Assembly (NCBI GenBank): GCA_029933365.1
Contig: JAOZOH010000066.1
Location: forward strand, 1-15,557
Length of the DNA: 15,557 bases
Source of the DNA: Desulfuromusa sp.
GTDB taxonomy: Bacteria > Desulfobacterota > Desulfuromonadia > Desulfuromonadales > Geopsychrobacteraceae
Direction of reading: 5' to 3'
The position numbers and the translations under genes were made by a program. This document shows, piece after piece, positions 1-5,832 of this stretch (the first letter of the stretch is position 1; the number at the start of each line of letters is the position of its first letter). Below the pieces are notes generated by a model. That model worked only from the letters and a program-made list of their open reading frames with translations. It was not told where the DNA came from and did no database searches.

Positions 1-84
1 TTTCTAAAAAATCAGGGTAGAATCGAAATTACAGAAAAGAAGTTACACTACCTTTCTATCGGTCAAGATCGCCTGAAACTTTAA
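1..84 (+). CDS. C-terminal fragment of an upstream gene, possibly a Crp/Fnr-family regulator
   Basis: The first 27 codons of the window are open in frame 1 and end at TAA 82-84. The peptide reads FLKNQGRIEI-TEKKLHYLSI followed by GQDRLKL. The pattern 'L-K-x-x-G-x-I-E' followed by a short strand and a terminal leucine-rich stretch is what the end of the winged helix-turn-helix of Crp/Fnr-type regulators looks like (last recognition-helix turn, wing, last strand). Only the tail is inside the window, so the family call is a guess from 27 residues. That the frame is coding is more likely than the family. No terminator hairpin is visible after the stop. Confidence 0.42.
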   Translation, partial: FLKNQGRIEITEKKLHYLSIGQDRLKL

Positions 85-156
85 TCGTGAAAGACTTAAC
101 TCAGTGTCTCGACAAAAAATACAACCATGGCAGCTATCATTTTAACATGTCTGCAT

Positions 157-185
157 TTGACTTATGTAGGCTATCTGGTTAAATT
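157..185 (+). promoter_or_regulatory. Possible sigma-70 type promoter for the RelA/SpoT-TPR gene
   Basis: TTGACT (157-162) matches five of six bases of the -35 consensus. After a 17-base spacer comes TAAATT (180-185), four of six for -10. Transcription would start near 192, giving a leader of about 35 bases. The gene's ribosome binding site is poor (GGGA at 218-221), so translation may be weak. Confidence 0.4.
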
Positions 186-226
186 AATATGATCAAATTT
201 TATATGCCGGCCAAATTGGGACTCCC

Positions 227-1468
227 ATGATTACAAGCAGTGAAGACCAACATCATCTACCAGATCGGGCAACAACTGAGAAACTATACCTTGAGCTGCG
301 CCCTGACTACGAACAACTTCTCCATAACATCTACCAACAATTGCGCAAAATAGTTGAAGATGAAGGACTCTCAGTTACGATCAAATATCGGTTTAAACGT
401 TTTGATAACTACTGCGAAAAGCTGGTCAGACTGAGTAAATTACAGGGAAGTGACTTACTCCAGATTACCGACCTGCTGGGGATTAGAGTTGTTTGTCCAT
501 TTCTGGAAGATCTAGAAACTGTGGAACGATTAATCACCCAAAATTTTGAAATTTTAGAGATGGAACGCAAAGCAGAGCAGCACTCTTTCCATGAATTTGG
601 CTACGATTCGGTCCATTTGTTGATTCGAACCGAACCTCTGGATCGACCCACTTATCTACCACACAGCGGGAATGTCTGCGAAATTCAACTGCGCACCATT
701 CTTCAGGAAGCCTGGGCTGAAGTTGAGCACGAGTTGGTCTACAAATCAGACATCAACATGCCGAATCACTCTATCCGGCGAAAATTGGCATCACTAAATG
801 CCTCTTTGAGTTTGTCTGACCTGATTTTCCAGGAAATTCGTGATTATCAGAAAGAGATACGGCAGCGCGGTTTGAAGTGCCGTCAAGATGTAGAATTGAT
901 GTCTTGTGATTATGGAGCAATCCATATTTCACAACTGCCAGTCTTAGAGGAAATCACCCAGGAAAAAGATATTGCCGTTCCTGACTATCAGGACTCAAAG
1001 AAACTGGAAAAATTAATGTTTGCTGCCCTTGAAGCACACAGCAACAACCAGTTTCAAAAAGCAATCAATATTTATGGCGCTATTTTACGCATGAAACTTG
1101 ATCCTGCAATCCGCTCGCTGATTTACAACCATCGCGGCATGGCTCTGTTTGCTTTGGCAGGGTATCAGAAAGGGGTCGAAGATTTCAGCAAAGCGATTGA
1201 ATACAACGATGAAAACACCCGTGCTTGGAGCAACCGGGGTTTGGCGTACAGGATACTTGAAAAATTTGACCAATCTCTGGAAGACTACGACCGGGTCATT
1301 GAAATGAGCCCCCAGCAGTACGAAGGCTACTGGGGACGAGCACAAACCTGTTTTGAGATGAAACTGCTCAGTCGGGCCCTGGCCGATTGCCATAAAACCC
1401 TTGAACGAAAATCTGATTTCACCCCGGCCTTGGAACTGGAAAAAACTCTTCGGCGACAGTTATTTTAA
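227..1468 (+). CDS. RelA/SpoT-domain (p)ppGpp synthetase-like protein with C-terminal TPR repeats
   Basis: 413 residues. The N-terminal part (about 25-215) is a RelA/SpoT nucleotidyltransferase domain, the fold that transfers pyrophosphate from ATP to GTP/GDP to make the alarmone (p)ppGpp. Visible family signatures are KYRFKRFD (53-60), DLLGIRV (82-88, metal-binding aspartate D82), FGYDSVH (124-130, with the conserved Tyr, Ser and His), CEIQLRT (151-157, catalytic Glu E152) and EVEHEL (165-170). There is no N-terminal HD hydrolase domain and no TGS/ACT region, so this is not a long RelA or SpoT. Residues about 264-400 form three to four TPR units (for example ALEAHSNNQFQKAINIYGAI and AWSNRGLAYRILEKFDQSLE), a protein-protein docking module. 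The start has only a weak GGGA upstream. The gene stands alone and converges on the SDR gene. Synthetase activity is inferred from intact motifs; the product and the TPR partner are unknown. Confidence 0.85.
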   Translation: MITSSEDQHHLPDRATTEKLYLELRPDYEQLLHNIYQQLRKIVEDEGLSVTIKYRFKRFDNYCEKLVRLSKLQGSDLLQITDLLGIRVVCPFLEDLETVERLITQNFEILEMERKAEQHSFHEFGYDSVHLLIRTEPLDRPTYLPHSGNVCEIQLRTILQEAWAEVEHELVYKSDINMPNHSIRRKLASLNASLSLSDLIFQEIRDYQKEIRQRGLKCRQDVELMSCDYGAIHISQLPVLEEITQEKDIAVPDYQDSKKLEKLMFAALEAHSNNQFQKAINIYGAILRMKLDPAIRSLIYNHRGMALFALAGYQKGVEDFSKAIEYNDENTRAWSNRGLAYRILEKFDQSLEDYDRVIEMSPQQYEGYWGRAQTCFEMKLLSRALADCHKTLERKSDFTPALELEKTLRRQLF

Positions 1469-2205
1469 CCCCGATAGATAGAAAATGGCCCCCAGGCTTG
1501 ATCCACTGGCATCACCTCGATCTCATTGATATTGACATGTGCCGGACGATTGACAATCCAGAAAACGGTCTCGGCAATATCTTGCGGAAGTAAAGCCTCT
1601 GCCCCTTGATAAACTTTGGCTGCCTGTTCAACATTACCCTTAAAACGAACCTCGGAAAATTCACTTTCAGCCATTCCCGGGGCCAGATTAGTGACCCGGA
1701 CTTTGTTGCCAAGCAGATCCGCGCGTAAGTTACGACTGAACTGCTGGACAAAAGCCTTGGTTCCACCATAGACATTCCCACCGGGATATGGCCAGCTTCC
1801 AGCGGTTGAACCAATATTAACAATATGCCCGCTACCACGTTTTACCATCTGCGGTAACACGGCACGAGTGCAATACATGAGACCCTTGATATTTGTATCA
1901 ACCATGGTGTCCCAATCGTCGATATTGACATCCCAGGAAGGCTCTAACCCCAGCGCCAATCCTGCATTGTTCAGCAGAACATCAACATCGGTCAGTGCGC
2001 CAAGTTTTTCAAAAACCTGCTCGCGGTCACGGACGTCCAGAGGAATAATTTGCCGAATACTTACTCCCAACTGTGTTTTCAACTGTTCCAAACGTTCGAC
2101 ACGGCGACCGGTCAAAATTAACTGCCATCCCTGATCTGCAAAATACTCCGCACAGGCTTCTCCAAAGCCCGACGTTGCCCCGGTAATCAAAATTGTTTTT
2201 TCCAT
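1465..2205 (-). CDS. SDR-family NAD(P)-dependent oxidoreductase (YdfG-like)
   Basis: A classical short-chain dehydrogenase of 246 residues with a Rossmann fold. The cofactor loop TGATSGFG (8-15) follows the first strand. TGRR (32-35) after the second strand suggests NADP. NNAG is at 79-82, and the catalytic set is Ser 133, Tyr 146 and Lys 150 (YGGTK). The C-terminal half (LAPGMAESEFSEVRF) resembles YdfG, which oxidises 3-hydroxy acids such as serine and reduces malonic semialdehyde; the exact substrate cannot be read. I chose the ATG at 2205 rather than the one 12 bases upstream (2217), because GGAGG directly precedes 2205 at correct spacing and would lie inside the longer version. Its TAA overlaps the stop of the facing RelA/SpoT gene by four bases (TTAA, 1465-1468), with no terminator between. 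Confidence 0.9.
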   Translation of the reverse strand: MEKTILITGATSGFGEACAEYFADQGWQLILTGRRVERLEQLKTQLGVSIRQIIPLDVRDREQVFEKLGALTDVDVLLNNAGLALGLEPSWDVNIDDWDTMVDTNIKGLMYCTRAVLPQMVKRGSGHIVNIGSTAGSWPYPGGNVYGGTKAFVQQFSRNLRADLLGNKVRVTNLAPGMAESEFSEVRFKGNVEQAAKVYQGAEALLPQDIAETVFWIVNRPAHVNINEIEVMPVDQAWGPFSIYRG

Positions 2206-2337
2206 AGTCTCCTCCATATGTTTCTATTAAATCTACACCCTATAAACAATAGCTTCGAAACACCTATTTTACAATTTATGTTAGACTGTCACGTTATATA
2301 AAACTATGACCATTATGAAAACTCATAGGATCTGAAA

Positions 2338-3150
2338 ATGTTTGATGCTTTTCTCTCTTTCCATCCTGTCTGGCAAGCTTTTTTTGCGACTCTTTTTACC
2401 TGGGCATTAACAGCGCTCGGTGCCGCAGCGGTCTATCTACAACAGGAGCCAAGTCGTAAAACTCTTGATGCCATGCTCGGCTTTGCCGCTGGGGTTATGA
2501 TTGCGGCCAGCTTCTGGTCTTTGTTGGCTCCTGCACTGGTAATGGCCGAAGGGAAAGCTCTGCCTTCCTGGCTGGTGGTCGCATTTGGTTTCCTCTGTGG
2601 TGGTGGCTTCTTACGCCTTATTGATAAATTTCTTCCCCATCTCCATTTAAATTTTCCGCTATCTGAAGCGGAAGGGGTCAAAACCGATTGGCCACGCAGC
2701 ACCCTGATGGTTCTTGCCATTACGATGCACAATATCCCTGAAGGATTGGCCGTTGGTGTTGCATTCGGAGCTGTCGGTGCAGGCTTCCCAGAAGCATCCA
2801 TAGCCGGAGCCATGGCATTGGCTATGGGCATAGGGATTCAGAATTTCCCTGAGGGACTGGCCGTTTCCGTTCCCTTGCGCCGTGATGGCTTGTCGCGTCA
2901 TCGCAGCTTCATGCTCGGTCAATTTTCCGGATTAGTTGAGGTTGTCGCCGGAGTGGCTGGAGCAGCCCTGGTGCTTATCGCCCAACCCCTTTTACCTTTT
3001 TCTCTGGCCTTTGCTGCTGGCGCGATGATTTTCGTTGTTGTCGAAGAGGTTGTCCCTGAATCACAACGAGGAGGAAACACCGATACCGCTACCTTCGGCA
3101 CCATGATCGGTTTCACTGTGATGATGATGCTGGATGTTGCACTCGGTTAA
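2338..3150 (+). CDS. ZIP-family divalent metal transporter
   Basis: A 270-residue, very hydrophobic protein with about eight membrane helices, in the usual size range for bacterial ZIP permeases. These move zinc, iron or similar divalent cations into the cytoplasm. The two signature helices are clear: HNIPEGLAVG (131-140) and QNFPEGLAVS (168-177), whose His/Asn/Glu and Gln/Asn/Glu side chains line the metal site; E236 sits in a later helix (VVVEEVVPES). A histidine-poor loop (HLHLNFPLSEAEG, 101-113) separates helices 3 and 4. The start is supported by AGGA at 2327-2330, seven bases before ATG. The gene stands alone; no clear Zur or Fur operator was recognised in the 130-base gap upstream. Metal specificity cannot be decided from sequence. 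Confidence 0.9.
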   Translation: MFDAFLSFHPVWQAFFATLFTWALTALGAAAVYLQQEPSRKTLDAMLGFAAGVMIAASFWSLLAPALVMAEGKALPSWLVVAFGFLCGGGFLRLIDKFLPHLHLNFPLSEAEGVKTDWPRSTLMVLAITMHNIPEGLAVGVAFGAVGAGFPEASIAGAMALAMGIGIQNFPEGLAVSVPLRRDGLSRHRSFMLGQFSGLVEVVAGVAGAALVLIAQPLLPFSLAFAAGAMIFVVVEEVVPESQRGGNTDTATFGTMIGFTVMMMLDVALG

Positions 3151-3198
3151 AAAATAGCTCTGTAAAAATAGTCCTTTTCAACGTATTTTATTGATGAG

Positions 3199-3540
3199 TT
3201 ATTCGGGGTCTTCTTTATGATCTTCTAGTGGAGAATTCGCTAAATTCTGCTCTGCCTTTTGTTGCTTATCTTGCTGTTTTTTTAATTTTTCTTCGGTTTT
3301 TTTCAGTTTCTTCGCTGTCTTCTCAGCTTTTTTCTGTATATTTTTCTCTTTGTTCCGCCGGGCATAACTGAGTAGAAGGCCTAAAATCACGCCAATGAGG
3401 AGAGCGGAAAGAACCAACAATGCTTGTGATACAGGATATTCCCATTGCAAAAATTGGACGGGAACTAAAATGCTATTCTGCCAGACATAAATAAGCACTG
3501 GAATCAAAAATACCAATCCCGCTAACAATTTTGTTTTCAT
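3199..3540 (-). CDS. LapA-domain (DUF1049) small inner-membrane protein
   Basis: 113 residues with two membrane helices (about 5-20 and 38-60) separated by a short loop with VPVQFLQWEYPVS, the characteristic connection of the LapA/DUF1049 domain. After the second helix comes a basic turn (YARRNKEK) and a long lysine/glutamate/glutamine-rich coiled coil (64-103), ending in an acidic tail. Relatives such as E. coli LapA work with LapB at the inner membrane in control of lipopolysaccharide synthesis; no lapB partner is seen here. The start is supported by AGGAGAG seven bases upstream of ATG. The lysine-rich part makes the coding strand A-rich and should not be taken for a low-complexity non-coding stretch. 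Two inverted repeats lie in its upstream region (3573-3600 and 3639-3659). Confidence 0.8.
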   Translation of the reverse strand: MKTKLLAGLVFLIPVLIYVWQNSILVPVQFLQWEYPVSQALLVLSALLIGVILGLLLSYARRNKEKNIQKKAEKTAKKLKKTEEKLKKQQDKQQKAEQNLANSPLEDHKEDPE

Positions 3541-3572
3541 GGTTACTCTCCTGTTTTACCATTCATGAATAT

Positions 3573-3600
3573 ATTTGTTTTGTGCAGATATAAAACAAAT
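3573..3600. promoter_or_regulatory. 9-bp perfect inverted repeat upstream of the LapA-domain gene
   Basis: ATTTGTTTT (3573-3581) and AAAACAAAT (3592-3600) are exact reverse complements around a 10-base centre. The repeat lies 33-60 bases before the start codon of the LapA-domain gene, where its promoter or leader should be. It could be a regulator-binding site or a leader hairpin. It matches no operator that I recognise. Confidence 0.4.
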
Positions 3601-3638
3601 GTCAGCAGTTTGCAGTAAAAATAATTCCACCCGCCATA

Positions 3639-3659
3639 TTTGTTGGTGTCACCAGCAAA
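3639..3659. promoter_or_regulatory. 21-bp near-perfect palindrome
   Basis: TTTGTTGGTG (3639-3648) and CACCAGCAAA (3650-3659) are reverse complements at 9 of 10 positions around a single central T. It sits about 100 bases upstream of the LapA-domain gene and just beyond the degP terminator. There is no T-run directly after it on either strand, so an operator is more likely than a terminator. The binding protein is unknown. Confidence 0.4.
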
Positions 3660-3667
3660 TTTTAGAT

Positions 3668-3696
3668 AAAAAAATGGGGAACCCTGCTGGTTCCCC
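3668..3696 (-). terminator. Intrinsic terminator of the receiver-degP operon
   Basis: On the minus strand GGGGAACC (3696-3689), a five-base loop, and GGTTCCCC (3683-3676) form a perfect 8-bp stem, followed by A and seven T (3674-3668). It lies about 90 bases after the degP stop codon, so the mRNA would carry a 3' untranslated region of that length. Confidence 0.88.
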
Positions 3697-3784
3697 AAGA
3701 TGAACGTAGGAGGTAACGTCCAATAATCCTATACTATAGAGAGGCTACCTGACGCTGAGCAGGGCGCCAAGCGGGCTCGGATGA

Positions 3785-5245
3785 CTATTTATTCAGCTTC
3801 AAAGCCAAGAAGCGGCTTGCATCTCCTTGCCGGACTAGGAGCAGGACAACTTTTCTGCCACTTTCCTTGATCAGTCTTTTCACTTGAGCGGGAGTTTCTA
3901 CTGCCTCGCGGTTCACTTCTTCAATCAAATTGCCGCGTTGAATTCCAGCTCTGGCTGCTATCGATCCGGAGATCACGTCTGTAACCAATACTCCGTGTGC
4001 ACCTGCATAACCAAATTGTTCAGCCAGATCAGAGGTTAGCTTCTGCAAACTCATCCCCAGTTCGGGCAGCTTATTACTACTGATCGGGTGACCATTTTCA
4101 TCGGCTTCCATCGCACCTATTGTAGCTTTTACCTTTTTCTTTTTACTGTCACGAAGAACCAACAATTCAACAGTTTCACCTGGTCTGGTCATCGCCACCT
4201 TGTTGCGGAAATCGGCAACTTTATCAACGGTCTTCCCATCCAGCTTGAGGATAACATCACCTTGTCTAAGGCCTGCCTTCTCCGCAGGAGAATCTTCCAT
4301 CACCTGAGCGACCAAAATCCCTTCACGCTGATCGATACTGAAAGATTCTGCCAGTTCTTTAGTCAGATCCTGAATATAAACCCCCAGCCGTCCGCGGGTC
4401 ACACCACCATGTTTGACCAGTTGTTGATGGATATTCTTGGCCATGTTGATCGGAATGGCGAAACCTATCCCCATATAACCGCCACTGCGAGAAAAAATTG
4501 CAGAATTCATGCCGACAACTTCACCATCCAGATTGACCAACGGCCCGCCTGAATTTCCCGGATTAATGGCAGCATCCGTCTGGATAAAATTTTCAAAGTC
4601 ATTCAGGCCAATACCGCTGCGGCCTTTGGCACTGACAATCCCTGCTGTGAGTGTATGGGAGAGGCCAAAAGGATTACCAAATGCCAGAACCCAGTCACCA
4701 ACCTCAAGATTATCTGAATTCCCCAGCTTCAAAGCAGGCAGTTTTTCATCGGCATCGATCTTGATTAAGGCGACATCCGTTGGGGGATCAGTACCAATAA
4801 TTTTTGCTTCATACTCTCGGCCATCAACCAATTGAACCGTCACCTTATCGGCATCACCAACAACATGGTTATTGGTCATAATGTAACCATCAACAGAAAT
4901 TATAAAACCAGAACCCTGCCCCATAGAACGGTGCTTAGGAGCCTGATGTGGGTTACGCTGTTGTGGAATTTGATCAAAAAAACGGCGGAAAAACTCATCA
5001 TCAAAAGGGCTGTTACCAAAAGGATTTTGTCGTTGACCTTGTTGCTCGACTTCTTTTTCAACCTGAATAAATACCACTGCTGGCGAAACCTGTTTGGCAA
5101 CACTACGGAAAGCTTTACCGGTTTCACGCAAACTTTTCAGCCCTTCGTCCTGGGCGTTTGCAACATTGGGCAACAATGTTCCACTGAATCCAGTTGCCAA
5201 TAGCGCAACAACTAAAAATAAAAACAGCCGCTTGAACATGTTCAT
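3785..5245 (-). CDS. degP: DegP/HtrA (Do-family) periplasmic serine protease
   Basis: 486 residues, the normal length for DegP/DegQ. A signal peptide runs from MNMFKRLFLFLVVALLATGF to a likely cut after ANA (about 31). The trypsin-like domain carries the catalytic triad H127 (TNNHVV), D157 (TDVALIKI) and S232 (NPGNSGGPL). A Gln/Asn/Pro-rich segment (66-108) is the LA loop that gates the protease in oligomers. Two PDZ domains follow (about 285-378 and 393-486), with GRLGVYIQDL opening the first. Such enzymes degrade or refold damaged proteins in the periplasm. AGGAG precedes ATG by six bases. The start codon overlaps the stop of the receiver gene (ATGA, 5242-5245), so the two are translationally coupled, and both appear to be driven by the sigma-54 promoter at 5705-5720. 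DegP versus DegQ is not decidable; the symbol is the closest name. Confidence 0.95.
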   Translation of the reverse strand: MNMFKRLFLFLVVALLATGFSGTLLPNVANAQDEGLKSLRETGKAFRSVAKQVSPAVVFIQVEKEVEQQGQRQNPFGNSPFDDEFFRRFFDQIPQQRNPHQAPKHRSMGQGSGFIISVDGYIMTNNHVVGDADKVTVQLVDGREYEAKIIGTDPPTDVALIKIDADEKLPALKLGNSDNLEVGDWVLAFGNPFGLSHTLTAGIVSAKGRSGIGLNDFENFIQTDAAINPGNSGGPLVNLDGEVVGMNSAIFSRSGGYMGIGFAIPINMAKNIHQQLVKHGGVTRGRLGVYIQDLTKELAESFSIDQREGILVAQVMEDSPAEKAGLRQGDVILKLDGKTVDKVADFRNKVAMTRPGETVELLVLRDSKKKKVKATIGAMEADENGHPISSNKLPELGMSLQKLTSDLAEQFGYAGAHGVLVTDVISGSIAARAGIQRGNLIEEVNREAVETPAQVKRLIKESGRKVVLLLVRQGDASRFLALKLNK

Positions 5246-5664
5246 GATTGACTCCTTAAAAATGAATTTCCCGATTTTGTTTGGAGATAAGTAGAGTGAA
5301 CCAGCTCGATCATTTCATCCATATCAAAAGGCTTATCAATCGTTGCCGTTGCACCAAAACGCTGTGCAGTGGCATGGGTTGTTTTATCACCAAAGGCGGT
5401 CATACAAATAAAGGGTGGACAGCGTGGATTATCAATTTGACTCTCTAAAACTTCAAGGCCTGTGAGTGCCGGCATGCGCACATCACTGATAACCAAGTCA
5501 TATTCATCGGCCCGTTCCAATTGTTCCAACAGCTGCAGCCCATTATCGCAACCTGTAACCTGGTAGCCAGCGCGGGACAAAACCAGCATCAGCAGCTCGC
5601 GCAGTTCCAGGTCATCTTCGGCGAGAAGGATTTGTGGGTGAGTATCAAGACAGACAGCTTCCAT
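5242..5664 (-). CDS. Stand-alone response-regulator receiver (CheY-like) protein
   Basis: 140 residues containing only a receiver domain. The acidic pocket is EDD (16-18), the phosphoacceptor is D61 (VISDVRMP), the switch threonine is T89 (CMTAFG), and the conserved lysine is K111 (DKPFD). No output domain follows, only about 20 extra residues. GGAG lies eight bases before ATG. It is the first gene of the operon with degP and sits just downstream of a complete histidine kinase/NtrC pair, so it is likely phosphorylated by that kinase or by a related one. It could act as a phosphate sink, a feedback element, or a signal to another protein; nothing in the sequence decides between these. Confidence 0.9.
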   Translation of the reverse strand: MEAVCLDTHPQILLAEDDLELRELLMLVLSRAGYQVTGCDNGLQLLEQLERADEYDLVISDVRMPALTGLEVLESQIDNPRCPPFICMTAFGDKTTHATAQRFGATATIDKPFDMDEMIELVHSTYLQTKSGNSFLRSQS

Positions 5665-5704
5665 CTAAAAATCTCCAAAAAAATTGTTTTATAGTTTTTT
5701 ACTT

Positions 5705-5720
5705 CGCAATCATCGTGCCA
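5705..5720 (-). promoter_or_regulatory. Sigma-54 (-24/-12) promoter of the receiver-degP operon
   Basis: The minus strand reads TGGCACGATGATTGCG (5720 to 5705). The consensus is TGGCAC-N5-TTGC; here every one of these ten positions fits, and the invariant GG and GC are exactly ten bases apart. Transcription would start near 5694, about 30 bases before the receiver ATG. An NtrC-type activator gene lies immediately upstream, as do two palindromes at the usual enhancer distance. Confidence 0.9.
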
Positions 5721-5762
5721 AAGACAAAACCAGTAAAATAGCGGATCAAATCAATTTAAAGG

Positions 5763-5779
5763 TGGGGCAAAAGTCCCCT
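5763..5779. promoter_or_regulatory. Probable activator-binding site (UAS), proximal copy
   Basis: TGGGGCAAAAGTCCCCT has GGGG/CCCC arms and shares the left half TGGGGCAAAA with the distal copy. Its centre is about 77 bases upstream of the predicted sigma-54 start site. It is the less perfect of the two sites, which would fit weaker binding filled through cooperation with the distal copy. Confidence 0.7.
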
Positions 5780-5780
5780 G

Positions 5781-5797
5781 TGGGGCAAAACGCCCCA
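5781..5797. promoter_or_regulatory. Probable activator-binding site (UAS), distal copy
   Basis: TGGGGCAAAACGCCCCA is a palindrome with perfect 6-bp arms (TGGGGC/GCCCCA) around a five-base centre. Its centre lies 18 bp from that of the proximal copy and about 95 bp from the predicted start site, within the usual range for sigma-54 enhancers. The adjacent NtrC-family protein is the obvious candidate to bind it. Confidence 0.75.
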
Positions 5798-5832
5798 GCA
5801 GGAGTGCGGGAGATAGGAAAAGGTCTTTCTGC

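Noticed and set aside
2206..2217. Upstream ATG for the SDR gene
   Set aside because: The GGAGG that would serve the internal ATG 2205 is inside the extension, and no ribosome binding site precedes 2217.
3230..3350. A-rich, repetitive-looking sequence in the minus-strand reading of this stretch
   Set aside because: It is the lysine/glutamate coiled coil of the LapA-domain protein, not a DNA repeat.
4088..4552. Antisense open frame of 154 codons inside degP, and similar long frames opposite the activator and kinase genes
   Set aside because: They lie wholly opposite strongly conserved catalytic domains, lack ribosome binding sites, and encode no recognisable protein; they are shadows of the real genes.
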